Shown in pieces: positions 8,033 to 16,420 of a stretch of 64,000 nt of DNA. Origin of the DNA: Bacteroidota bacterium. Lineage in GTDB: Bacteria > Bacteroidota > Bacteroidia > Cytophagales > Cyclobacteriaceae. The position numbers and the translations under genes are program-made. Within the stretch, counting starts at the first letter, position 1, and every line of letters starts with the position of its first letter. A model generated the notes under the pieces. That model saw only the letters and a list, made by a program, of their open reading frames with translations. It did no database searches and was not told the origin of the DNA. The stretch lies in assembly GCA_023417065.1 (NCBI GenBank), contig JAEZGH010000193.1:24546-88545 (forward strand). Direction: 5' to 3'.

Positions 8033-9292
8033 ATGATTAGAAGTGTGATTTTTTGGTCTCTTATTTTGGTTACCACGGTGACAAAGGCCAACTCCATCCT
8101 CATACCGATGGATGAAAAACAGGCCAACCACCTGAAGGCCTACGGTGTGGCTTTCTGGATTTTGAAGAGCGAAATGGAGGTTGACTGGCTGCTGAATTAC
8201 CGCGGAGGAAGTTTCATGTGCCGGTATCACCCAGCGATCCAGAACGAACTAGTCGTCAGAGGCGTAAGTTTTGACGTCATCTCTGATGCGCAAGCAAACC
8301 AGATCATCGCAGAAATAGCCAGTCCCGCGGTCAATTATGACGTGATGAGGCTTGAAAAGTATCCCCGCATTGCTGTATACTCGCCCAAGACAAAGCAACC
8401 CTGGGATGACGCCGTGACGCTGGTGCTCACCTACGCGGAAATTCCTTATGATATTATTTATGATGACGAGGTTCTGAAAGGCGTGCTGCCCAAGTACGAC
8501 TGGCTGCACCTTCACCACGAAGATTTTACCGGACAGTACGGAAAGTTTTATGGCAACTACGCCAATATGCCCTGGTATATTGAACAACAGAAAGAAGCTG
8601 AAGATATCGCCCGACGAAACGGGTTCACGAAAGTTTCACAACTTAAGCTTGCGGTTGCCAAGGCCATTAAAGAGTTTGTCGCAGGCGGTGGATTTATGTT
8701 TGCCATGTGCTCAGCAACGGATTCCTACGATATTGCATTGGCCGCCGAGGGAGTTGATATCTGCGAAAAAATGTATGATGGCGATCCGGCTGACCCGTTC
8801 GCACAACGGAAGCTGGACTTCTCCAATACGTTTGCCTTTGAAAACTTCCAGCTGGTTCGAGACCCGTATCAGTATGAGTTTTCCAACATCGACAATCCTC
8901 CACACGAACGCGGGCTGCGTCAGGATAATGACTACTTTACCATCTTTGAATTCTCGGCAAAGTGGGATCCTATTCCTACGATGCTGACCCAGAATCACAC
9001 GAAAGTGATTAACGGTTTCTTCGGACAGACTACAGGATTCAAGAAGGAGTTGATTAAATCAGACGTGCTGATCATGGGTGAGAACAAGGAAATCCGCGAA
9101 GCAAAATATCTGCACGGCGTTCTGGGTAAAGGGTTCTGGACCTTCTATGGCGGACACGACCCGGAAGATTATCAGCATCAGGTTGGTGAAGAACCCACCG
9201 ATTTGAATCAGCACCCCAATTCCCCGGGATACCGCCTGATCCTCAATAACGTGCTCTTCCCTGCAGCGAAGAAAAAGAAACAAAAAACCTGA
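8033..9292 (+). CDS. Secreted protein with class I amidotransferase-like core (Bacteroidota family often labelled asparagine synthetase B)
   Basis: 419 residues after choosing ATG 8033, which starts a clear signal peptide (MIRSVIFWSLILVTTVTKANS); the frame is open back to 7898 without such a feature. From memory, close homologues are widespread in Bacteroidota and carry the label asparagine synthetase B, but I see neither the N-terminal Cys2 of a Gln-hydrolysing AsnB nor its PPi-loop. I do see a Rossmann-like series: IAVYSPKT, WDDAVTLVLTYAEIPYDIIYD, YDWLHLHHED, then AGGGFMFAMCSATDS. The last resembles a nucleophile elbow with Cys226, as in class I glutamine amidotransferase/ThuA-like folds. 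The C-terminal half has the strongly patterned FWTFYGGHDPED. The role is unknown. The gene is monocistronic, with its stop codon inside a terminator stem. Confidence 0.65.
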   Translation: MIRSVIFWSLILVTTVTKANSILIPMDEKQANHLKAYGVAFWILKSEMEVDWLLNYRGGSFMCRYHPAIQNELVVRGVSFDVISDAQANQIIAEIASPAVNYDVMRLEKYPRIAVYSPKTKQPWDDAVTLVLTYAEIPYDIIYDDEVLKGVLPKYDWLHLHHEDFTGQYGKFYGNYANMPWYIEQQKEAEDIARRNGFTKVSQLKLAVAKAIKEFVAGGGFMFAMCSATDSYDIALAAEGVDICEKMYDGDPADPFAQRKLDFSNTFAFENFQLVRDPYQYEFSNIDNPPHERGLRQDNDYFTIFEFSAKWDPIPTMLTQNHTKVINGFFGQTTGFKKELIKSDVLIMGENKEIREAKYLHGVLGKGFWTFYGGHDPEDYQHQVGEEPTDLNQHPNSPGYRLILNNVLFPAAKKKKQKT

Positions 9293-9310
9293 GACAGCTC
9301 TCAGGTTTTT
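9283..9310 (+). terminator. Intrinsic terminator overlapping the stop codon
   Basis: A perfect 12-bp stem (9283-9294 and 9299-9310) with a 4-nt loop. The 5' arm starts with AAAAA and the 3' arm ends with TTTTT, so it can serve both strands. The stop codon of the upstream gene (9290-9292) lies within the 5' arm. Confidence 0.85.
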
Positions 9311-9327
9311 CGTTTAGCAAAGCTCGT

Positions 9328-9849
9328 TCAGTTCTTCCTGTCGTAGTAAAAGAGCGCTACTCCGTTCGGGTAGATGATATGCTTTTGAAGCGTCAGGTTA
9401 ACCTGCTTTCGTATCGACGGAAATAATTCAAGTCCTTCACCGAGTATAACAGGAATGATGGCGATCACATATTGATCGATCAATTGTGCGTCGTGTAGCA
9501 GCGAAATAATCTGGCCCCCGCCGATAACCCAGATATCTTTTCCGGGTTTCGTTTTCAGTTCGGCGACGAACGTTGATGGATCCGTTGTCACCAGTTCTGC
9601 CTCAGGAACGAGTTTGCGATCCGGGTTATGCGAAAAGACGTAGGTCTTCTTGTCGGGATAAACCCAGTCACCGAAAGCGCGACACACTTCATAGGTTTTG
9701 TATCCCATAAGCGTCGCGTCGAGGCTGTTGTAAAATTCATTGTATCCGTAATCCTGTTCCGAGGGATCCGGCAGCCAATCGATGGCTCCGTTGGGCCTGG
9801 CAATCTTACCGTCGAGGCTGCAGGCGATGTAGAGTTTGACCTTCCGCAT
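9328..9849 (-). CDS. Dihydrofolate reductase/RibD C-terminal family protein
   Basis: 173 residues matching the RibD_C/DHFR-like NADPH reductase fold: KLYIACSLDGKIARPNG at the N-terminus, ATLMGYKTYEV, KDIWVIGGGQIISLLHDAQLIDQYVIAIIPVILGEGLELFP in the middle, and a C-terminal strand ending GVALFYYDRKN. Proteins of this group are common stand-alone reductases whose substrates are mostly unknown. It is not the riboflavin deaminase-reductase, since no deaminase domain is present. It lies 39 bp downstream of the CapA-like gene on the same strand and may be the last gene of a PdeM-CapA-reductase transcript. Confidence 0.85.
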   Translation of the reverse strand: MRKVKLYIACSLDGKIARPNGAIDWLPDPSEQDYGYNEFYNSLDATLMGYKTYEVCRAFGDWVYPDKKTYVFSHNPDRKLVPEAELVTTDPSTFVAELKTKPGKDIWVIGGGQIISLLHDAQLIDQYVIAIIPVILGEGLELFPSIRKQVNLTLQKHIIYPNGVALFYYDRKN

Positions 9850-9888
9850 TAGAGTCTTTTTTTCCAGAATGTCGCTGAGCGGGAAAAA

Positions 9889-11253
9889 TTATTCTATCTC
9901 ATGCGACAACTTTCCGCCCTTTATCGAAACGACCTTTGCATCGGGATGCTGCGCCTTGTAACGGTCAAGATACTTCGACGCCGCGTCGTAGGTGGCAAAT
10001 TTTCCGGATGCCCAGTAGACGTTCTCGCCATCGTCAAAACGATCCACGCCCCATACGTAATCGCGCTGCGATGTGAGGATAGCCCATGGATCTTCCTGTG
10101 GTCCCGTAGTTAGCAGCAGCACTGAATAGTGCTCAGACGGTGGCGTACGGAGCTCGCGCAATTCAGGGACGTTGACGTTGTGTTTTGCAGAAAGCGTTCG
10201 TGAATCGTTAAGGAACGTTTCAAACGCGGCCTTCGATCCGGCGTCGCGTACCAGTTTATGATTCTTTTCCAGACCAGGGATAATGTAGTAGTGTTTGTTG
10301 GCATCGGGAGTACGATATACCCACTGAAGGTAATATCCCGCATCGGTAATGCGCATTTGCGAGCTGTCGGATGAATACGAGACCTTTTCCAGCTCTAGGT
10401 ATGCCATCGAGCCGCCGTCGGTGTATTGCTTCCGCTGGCCTGACACAAAGTTTCCGAGCGAATATACTACAAACTGATTGGACTCCTTGCGCCACTCCAT
10501 CGGCTGGATCACGTGCGGGTGTGCGCCTATGACGAGGTTAGCGCCGTGTTTGAAGCAAAAATCTGCAAGTGATTTCTGCGCCTTTGTAGGCAGGCGTTCA
10601 TATTCATTGCCCCAATGTGTAAAAACGATGATAACATCAGGTTTCGATTCTTTTGCCCGCAGCAGATCGCGACGTATCAGCGCCGTATCAAGAGGATTGA
10701 CAATATTGGGCTTACGTACAGGAATCCCGTTGGTTCCGTAGGTGTAGTTAAGGAGCGCAATGCTGAATCCGTGTTTGTATAGCATCAGCGGATAAGACGC
10801 TGCGCGTTCTGCGCTGTCTTTGAAGGTTCCGGTATGCGGAATTTTCAGGCTATCCAGTACATCAATAGTTCTGATAATGCCCTGCTTACCGCGATCGACG
10901 GAGTGATTGTTCGCTGTTACGAGCGCGTCAAAACCGATGTTGCGCAACGTGACAGCCAATTCATCAGGGGAACTGAACTGCGGATAGCCCTTGTAGGGCG
11001 GTCCTGCGAGCGTTACTTCCAGGTTGCCGATGGCCAGGTCAGCTGATTCTATATACGGTTTGATGTATTGAAAACAGGAGGTGTAATCATACGATTTTGT
11101 GGCCGCATTGTATGCCGATGCAATTTGGGAATCGTGTCCCATGACATCTCCCGCAAATAACAATGACAGTCGCGTTGTATCCTGCGCCAGCAGGGGAACC
11201 GTTAATACCAATGCCGCAAAAAAAGCCAGCGTGCGTTTAAAAAATGAATTCAT
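9889..11253 (-). CDS. CapA-family metallophosphoesterase-like protein with SPOR-like C-terminus
   Basis: 454 residues with a signal peptide (FFKRTLAFFAALVLTVPLLAQ). The CapA/PgsA domain has its family motifs in order: LLFAGDVMGHDS, NNHSVDRGKQG, VIIVFTHWGNEYE and IGAHPHVIQPMEW. The last ~90 residues (EHYSVLLLTTG...FATYDAASKYLDRYKAQHPDAKVV) have the spacing of a SPOR peptidoglycan-binding repeat, which would tie the protein to the cell wall. CapA proteins take part in poly-gamma-glutamate or capsule synthesis, but no pgs/cap genes are near. It starts 7 bp after the PdeM stop, so the two are probably cotranscribed. Confidence 0.85.
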   Translation of the reverse strand: MNSFFKRTLAFFAALVLTVPLLAQDTTRLSLLFAGDVMGHDSQIASAYNAATKSYDYTSCFQYIKPYIESADLAIGNLEVTLAGPPYKGYPQFSSPDELAVTLRNIGFDALVTANNHSVDRGKQGIIRTIDVLDSLKIPHTGTFKDSAERAASYPLMLYKHGFSIALLNYTYGTNGIPVRKPNIVNPLDTALIRRDLLRAKESKPDVIIVFTHWGNEYERLPTKAQKSLADFCFKHGANLVIGAHPHVIQPMEWRKESNQFVVYSLGNFVSGQRKQYTDGGSMAYLELEKVSYSSDSSQMRITDAGYYLQWVYRTPDANKHYYIIPGLEKNHKLVRDAGSKAAFETFLNDSRTLSAKHNVNVPELRELRTPPSEHYSVLLLTTGPQEDPWAILTSQRDYVWGVDRFDDGENVYWASGKFATYDAASKYLDRYKAQHPDAKVVSIKGGKLSHEIE

Positions 11254-11260
11254 CGTAAGT

Positions 11261-11920
11261 TTATTCGTGAATGGTTTCTTTCTGATTTACATCGATCACT
11301 TTATCCTGAAGCACAACGCAAACGCGGTCTTCACGCGCCGGTCGGATTCGCGCAAGTCCGGTAAAGACTCCGAATGCCGGCAACAATCCCTGTGATGCCC
11401 CGAAGTGAAAACACGGCAGCGTAAGTGATTGCCTGCCTCTTCCGTAAAGCACCACACCGGGATGAATATGACCGGCAAGGTTATAGTACCCCGGTGGAAT
11501 GGATTCCATTGGGTGATGGGTGAGAATAAAATTACCGAGGACGAGGCTGTCATGAAGGATAACTCCTTTCCGTTGATATTGGAGCTCACTCATGATATCG
11601 TGATTACCCATAACGAGTTCAAAGGAAATATTTGAAAAATGTCTGATTACTTCTCCAAACACCTCCCATTCCGGGTTGTAATGACTGTGGAAAAGATCGC
11701 CCAGGCACAATACACGATCCGGACGTACCTGATGGATCAGCTCCACCAGCATTTCAATATTTCTGTCGTTTGCTTTACTGGGAAGCGCAATGCCAGATTT
11801 TCTGAAATGATTGATTTTGCCCAGATGAAGATCCGCTATCAGGAGCGCCTTCATTCTTGGCCAAAACATTGCTTTATTCGGCAGCAACTCAAACAACTCA
11901 CCCGAAATTTCAACTTTCAT
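11261..11920 (-). CDS. pdeM: Ligase-associated DNA damage response endonuclease PdeM
   Basis: 219 residues with a full calcineurin-like phosphoesterase set: ALLIADLHLGK (DxH), VLCLGDLFHSHY (GDxxH), LVMGNHD (GNHD), LTHHPME and LAGHIHPG (GHxH). Length and motif spacing fit PdeM, which in many bacteria sits beside an ATP-dependent ligase, an exonuclease and a DEXH helicase. Here the helicase is close by (12774-15221) but separated by a divergent hydrolase gene. The frame is open to 12133, but the ATG at 11920 (MKVEISGELFELLPNKA) starts the family homology, and the upstream residues overlap the divergent gene's leader. It is followed 7 bp later by the CapA-like gene. Confidence 0.88.
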   Translation of the reverse strand: MKVEISGELFELLPNKAMFWPRMKALLIADLHLGKINHFRKSGIALPSKANDRNIEMLVELIHQVRPDRVLCLGDLFHSHYNPEWEVFGEVIRHFSNISFELVMGNHDIMSELQYQRKGVILHDSLVLGNFILTHHPMESIPPGYYNLAGHIHPGVVLYGRGRQSLTLPCFHFGASQGLLPAFGVFTGLARIRPAREDRVCVVLQDKVIDVNQKETIHE

Positions 11921-11972
11921 GCTCGCTGGCCGTAATTTATTAGTTTTAAGGTGCGAAGATAATTCATATTCT

Positions 11973-12749
11973 ATGCAAAACCGTATCGGGCGACTAATCG
12001 CCGTTTTCCTGTTGCTAGTATCTTTTTGTGCAAATGCCCAGCGGCAGTTACCTCCGTTCAAAAAGTTTGTCCACACCGCGGGGAATGATTCTCTGCCATA
12101 CGGATTGCTTGAACCTATCACCACCAAACCCAATCAGAAGTACCCCCTGGTGCTCTTCCTTCATGGCGCAGGAGAACGGGGCAAAGACAATGAGAGTCAG
12201 CTGAAACACATCAGAATATTGTACAATTACAATGTATTGGACAAGTACCCTAGTTTCGTGCTTGCACCGCAATGCCCGAAGCAGCAATTCTGGACCGATC
12301 TGGTACATGGACGGCCTTTCAGTGAAACGCCCAATAAAACGATGGCGATGGTCATTGAAATCCTCGACAAAGTGATGAAAGAATATCCTGTTGATCCGGC
12401 GCGGGTATATATTACGGGTGTGTCGATGGGCGGATATGGCACATGGGATCTGATTACCAGGTTTCCGGATCGATTTGCGGCGGCTGTCCCAATTTGTGGC
12501 GGCGGTGATGAGCGTGTTGTTGACCGCATCAAACGCATTCCCATATGGGCTTTCCACGGGGCAGAAGATGATGTTGTTCCGCCAAGGCAAAGCCGGAAAA
12601 TGGTAGCTGCCCTTCAGGCAGTAGGCGCTACTCCCGGGTACACTGAGTATCCTGGTGTTAAACACGGAAGTTGGTCACCCGCATACAAGGATCCTAACCT
12701 GATGCCCTGGTTGATGAAGCAACGACTGCCGGCACCTGAGACGCGATAA
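11973..12749 (+). CDS. Secreted alpha/beta hydrolase (PHB depolymerase/prolyl oligopeptidase-like esterase)
   Basis: 258 residues with a signal peptide (IGRLIAVFLLLVSFCANAQ). The alpha/beta-hydrolase fold shows the oxyanion region PLVLFLHGAGERG, the nucleophile elbow GVSMGGYG, the acid in HGAEDDVVPP and the histidine in GVKHGSW. This pattern is shared by carboxylesterases, phospholipase-like proteins and polyhydroxybutyrate depolymerases; the substrate cannot be decided. ATG 11973 is preferred over the frame opening at 11919 because the signal peptide starts there. A TAGTTTTA sequence at 11941-11948 is one base from the TAnnTTTG promoter element. Divergent from pdeM. Confidence 0.85.
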   Translation: MQNRIGRLIAVFLLLVSFCANAQRQLPPFKKFVHTAGNDSLPYGLLEPITTKPNQKYPLVLFLHGAGERGKDNESQLKHIRILYNYNVLDKYPSFVLAPQCPKQQFWTDLVHGRPFSETPNKTMAMVIEILDKVMKEYPVDPARVYITGVSMGGYGTWDLITRFPDRFAAAVPICGGGDERVVDRIKRIPIWAFHGAEDDVVPPRQSRKMVAALQAVGATPGYTEYPGVKHGSWSPAYKDPNLMPWLMKQRLPAPETR

Positions 12750-12773
12750 GAGTTCATCTTCCGGAAAGAGTTT

Positions 12774-15221
12774 CTATTCGGCGTACTGCACAGCCATCTT
12801 GCGAATGCGGTCCTCAAGTTTTTCGGAGGTTAATTTTTCGCGCATTCTGTCTACCATAATCGGAAATGCAAACGGCGTGGGCTTATCAGGATAAGCCAGC
12901 GTGATCTTCTGATGTTTGATCCGTTCAAGAGCCCGACGCAGCCGCGCCTCTTCAAGCTGAAAATCCATCACCTCTTCAAAAGCTTGCTGCAACAACAGAT
13001 TGTGAGCCTCATAGTCGTGGAATACATTGAAGAACAACTGCGATGATGATTGAAGGTGACGATCTTTTACCGGTTTACCGGGATAGCCCTTGAAGACAAG
13101 TCCTGAAATCGCAGCGATGTCGCGAAACTTGCGTCGGGCCATTTCCGTCGAGTTGATACTTGCCTGAATATCTTTCATCAGATTTTCAATACCCAGTACG
13201 TCGGTTTCGATAGCTTCTTCAATAGGGATAGGCTGGTCCGACAACAGTTCGAATCCGTAGTCGTTCATCGCAATGGAGAATGTGATCGGTTGTATTTGCG
13301 CAATGCGATAGGCAACGAGTGCGGAAATCCCTTCGTGTACTGCACGTCCCTCAAATGGATACATCAGCACGTGATATCCTTCTCCGGTTTCAAAGTATTC
13401 AATAAGGAATTCGTTTCGGGCAGGAAGATGTGATCGGCTCTTCTGTAATGCGAAAAGGGGCTTCAGAAAGATGATCTCCGGATCATACGCTTTGTTATGA
13501 ACTTCCTCATCGATTTTGTTTCTGATCATTTCGCTGAGCTGCGACGACAGCGGCATGCGGCCACCCTGCCACGACGGAACTGCACCTGATTTGCGGTTGG
13601 TTTTGCGAACGTGAACCTCCATGTCCTTAATCCGGACAAGTTCAAGGTTCCGTCCAGCAAACCAGAACACATCTCCGGGGTTGAGTCTTGAGATGAAGCC
13701 TTCTTCGATAGTGCCGAGATATTTTCCCGTAACGAACTTTACGTAGAGCGAGCTGTCTCCGACAATGGTACCAACCGATAAGCGGTGGCGCATCGCGATC
13801 GCGCGATTCTCGACCTTGTATAGCCCATCCGTTATGACCACCTTGCGATATTCATTGTATGCCTGCAGGGAGTCTCCGCCAGTAGTAATAAATCCGAGAA
13901 GCCAGTACCATTCGTCCTGCGTGACGGAGCTATAGCTGAAGGTGTTCCGGATTTCCTTGTAGACTTCCTCTTCGCGAAACCCTTCGGAAACCGCGAGTGT
14001 CAGCAAGTATTGCATGAGTACGTCGAATGAACGCACATAAGGGAAGCGATCTTCAACAATCTTTTTGGCAATAGCTTCACGTAGTGCGGCGGCTTCCATA
14101 AGTTCGAGTGAGTGAGTCGGCACGAAGTAGATGCGGCTCACTGCACCGGGTTGGTGTCCACTCCTTCCGGCGCGCTGCAGAAACCGCGCGACGCCTTTTG
14201 GTCCGCCCACCTGAATCACCGTTTCCACGGGCCGGAAATCCACACCGAGGTCAAGGCTTGACGTGCACACTACAGCTTTAAGCTTTGCCTGATGCAACTG
14301 ATCCTCGACCCAGCTCCGCAGCTCCTGGCTGATGGAACCGTGGTGCATCGCGATCACTCCCGACAGTTCGGGCGCCTTGTCCAGCATTTTCTGATACCAT
14401 ATTTCCGCGAAGGATCGCGTATTGGTGAATATCAACGTAGATCCGCTGCCTTTGACGATATCGATAACCTTTGCAAGCAGGTGAATGCCCAGGTGACCGG
14501 CCCATGGCATTTTCTCCACCGACTCGGGCATGATTGAAATGACTTCAACTTTCTTTTCAATATCTGCACGAATGACACTGTACTTCCGCTCATGGTAATA
14601 GTTTCCCAGCAGGGCGTGGACAGCCTCGTCCATGTTTCCGATGGTCGCCGAAATCCCCCATATCTTAAGATGAGGTGAAACGGTCTTCAGCCGTGACAAC
14701 GCGAGCTCTACCTGCACACCCCTTTTCGAACCCATGAGTTCGTGCCACTCATCGGCAACGACAACCTTTAGCTCGCGGAAGAATTCGGAGTACCCTTTTT
14801 GAGCAAGCAGGAGATGTAAACTTTCTGGAGTCGTTATGAGAATTTCCGGAGGCTTTTCCTTTTGTTTGGCCCGTTCCCTGACTGATGTATCACCTGACCG
14901 CACACCGACGCGCCATGGAAGCTCCAGGTCTTTGATGAGGCGCTGGGCAGAATATTCGATTTCTTTCGACAAGGCCCTTATTGGCGTAATCCAAATTGCC
15001 TGCAACCCGTTATTCCTACGGCGTTTGAAGACAGGATTGGCGCGAATGAATTCCAGGATAACGGGCATGAGGAGCGAGTATGTTTTTCCACTACCCGTGG
15101 GTGCATTGACCAGGCCGCTTTCACCGTCCAGATACGCCTTCCACGCTTCAGTTTGAAAGGGAAACGGAGTCCAGCCTTTACTTGCAAACCAATCTTTTCC
15201 TATTTTTAGCGGATCTTTCAA
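12774..15221 (-). CDS. Ligase-associated DNA damage response DEXH-box helicase
   Basis: 815 residues, superfamily 2 (Lhr-type). Visible motifs are Walker A NAPTGSGKTY (about 39-48), Ia TPIRALSKEIE, the TTPES motif, Walker B VADEWH (158-161), the SAT motif ISATIG and, in the second RecA domain, STLIFTNTRSFAE and the RFLQRAGRSGH arginine-finger motif. The C-terminal half is the Lhr-type winged-helix/beta-barrel region. Length matches the ligase-associated helicase rather than the much longer Lhr. Its usual partners, an ATP-dependent ligase of the LigB type and an exonuclease, are absent from the window; PdeM is present and LigD lies 6.6 kb away. Confidence 0.9.
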   Translation of the reverse strand: MKDPLKIGKDWFASKGWTPFPFQTEAWKAYLDGESGLVNAPTGSGKTYSLLMPVILEFIRANPVFKRRRNNGLQAIWITPIRALSKEIEYSAQRLIKDLELPWRVGVRSGDTSVRERAKQKEKPPEILITTPESLHLLLAQKGYSEFFRELKVVVADEWHELMGSKRGVQVELALSRLKTVSPHLKIWGISATIGNMDEAVHALLGNYYHERKYSVIRADIEKKVEVISIMPESVEKMPWAGHLGIHLLAKVIDIVKGSGSTLIFTNTRSFAEIWYQKMLDKAPELSGVIAMHHGSISQELRSWVEDQLHQAKLKAVVCTSSLDLGVDFRPVETVIQVGGPKGVARFLQRAGRSGHQPGAVSRIYFVPTHSLELMEAAALREAIAKKIVEDRFPYVRSFDVLMQYLLTLAVSEGFREEEVYKEIRNTFSYSSVTQDEWYWLLGFITTGGDSLQAYNEYRKVVITDGLYKVENRAIAMRHRLSVGTIVGDSSLYVKFVTGKYLGTIEEGFISRLNPGDVFWFAGRNLELVRIKDMEVHVRKTNRKSGAVPSWQGGRMPLSSQLSEMIRNKIDEEVHNKAYDPEIIFLKPLFALQKSRSHLPARNEFLIEYFETGEGYHVLMYPFEGRAVHEGISALVAYRIAQIQPITFSIAMNDYGFELLSDQPIPIEEAIETDVLGIENLMKDIQASINSTEMARRKFRDIAAISGLVFKGYPGKPVKDRHLQSSSQLFFNVFHDYEAHNLLLQQAFEEVMDFQLEEARLRRALERIKHQKITLAYPDKPTPFAFPIMVDRMREKLTSEKLEDRIRKMAVQYAE

Positions 15222-15398
15222 GTCAATGAGCGTTTACCAGTGTTTGCTGTCTTTCTAAGCCGGAGCCATGTCGTGTCATTTATTAAACGCGGCGCCTCAA
15301 ATAAAACAGAATTTTGGCGGCTTCTAAACAATTTAATAGTCCTGATGTTTTTTCGATGGAACTATCCGGAACTTCCTGTAAAATAGTCCGGCAACACG

Positions 15399-16268
15399 AT
15401 GGGAAAATACTCTATTAAGGAGCTTGAACAGTTGAGTGGCATCAAGGCACACACGATTCGCATCTGGGAAAAGCGGTACAGGCTTATTGATCCGGAAAGA
15501 ACCCCGACAAACATCCGGCTTTATTCGGACGATGATCTGAAGAAAATCATCAATGTATCGCTGCTGAACAATCATGGAATAAAGATCTCCCGGATTGCCG
15601 ACATGACGCCAGTGCAGATCAACCAGAAGGTTCTCGAACTAAGCGAATCCCAGACGGATACGGCTATCCATATCGATCGCCTCGTGATTGCAATGATTGA
15701 GATGGAAGAAGAAGGGTTTGAGAAGGCGCTTAATACCTTGTTTCTCCGTTATGGTTTCGAGAGAACCATCACGGAGATTGTATACCCTTTCCTGGAAAAG
15801 ATTGGCATACTCTGGCAGACCGAAAATATCACGCCTGCTCACGAGCACTTCATGTCGAACCTGATTCGGCAAAAACTGATTGTTGCCATCGACGGGCTGC
15901 CCTTACCACCGAAGAGTTCCCGGAAGGTTATGCTGTTTCTTCCGGAGGGTGAACTGCATGAAGTCGGCCTTTTATTCTATCACTACCTTACGCGAAAAGC
16001 GGGCTTCAGGACTTACTATCTCGGTCAAAGTGTTCCACACAGCGACCTGATCAGTGTTTTCAACGTCCACAAACCTGACATGCTGATTTCATCGATAACC
16101 ACTGCGACGTCGCGGCCGATTGAAGAATACTTTTCCCGCCTGACGTCCGATTTCCCACAGACCCCTATCCTCCTATCCGGTCAGCAGGTGCAACGTTTCA
16201 ATGGCGCGAAGATTGGCAATATTCAGACTTTCCGAAACGCGCTGGAATTGTACCAATTCCTCGTTTAG
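15399..16268 (+). CDS. MerR-family regulator with cobalamin-binding domain (CarH/LitR-like photoreceptor)
   Basis: 289 residues. Residues 1-70 are a MerR helix-turn-helix (YSIKELEQLSGIKAHTIRIWEKRY). Residues about 90-165 form the four-helix cap, and about 175-285 the B12-binding Rossmann fold. Two signatures of light-sensing CarH proteins are present: W139-x9-E149-H150 in the cap and E185-x-H187-x2-G190, where His187 would be the lower cobalt ligand. In Thermus CarH the residue after the Trp is His132, the upper ligand after photolysis; here it is Gln140. Family knowledge: adenosylcobalamin-bound CarH tetramers repress carotenoid genes in the dark and fall apart in light. It lies 152 bp upstream of the carotenoid operon on the same strand. 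Confidence 0.85.
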   Translation: MGKYSIKELEQLSGIKAHTIRIWEKRYRLIDPERTPTNIRLYSDDDLKKIINVSLLNNHGIKISRIADMTPVQINQKVLELSESQTDTAIHIDRLVIAMIEMEEEGFEKALNTLFLRYGFERTITEIVYPFLEKIGILWQTENITPAHEHFMSNLIRQKLIVAIDGLPLPPKSSRKVMLFLPEGELHEVGLLFYHYLTRKAGFRTYYLGQSVPHSDLISVFNVHKPDMLISSITTATSRPIEEYFSRLTSDFPQTPILLSGQQVQRFNGAKIGNIQTFRNALELYQFLV

Positions 16269-16352
16269 ATCATCGGTGCGCTTCTGCGCGCAATCTTAAT
16301 CCATTTCTAACCCCTCCTTTGTCTTAACTTTTAGATATTTTGTTAAACATTT

Positions 16353-16384
16353 GTTGGATCATCGACGTTTATGATGTAGTTTTG
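16353..16384 (+). promoter_or_regulatory. Promoter of the carotenoid operon
   Basis: A -33 GTTG (16353-16356), a 20-bp spacer and a -7 TAGTTTTG (16377-16384) match the Bacteroidota vegetative promoter. The start would be near 16389, giving a leader of about 30 nt. The promoter is flanked by two TTAAACA direct repeats (16343-16349 and 16406-16412), with TGTTTAC (16383-16389) between them, which could be operator half-sites. Confidence 0.6.
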
Positions 16385-16420
16385 TTTACTTTTTTAATAT
16401 ACACATTAAACACATAGCAA

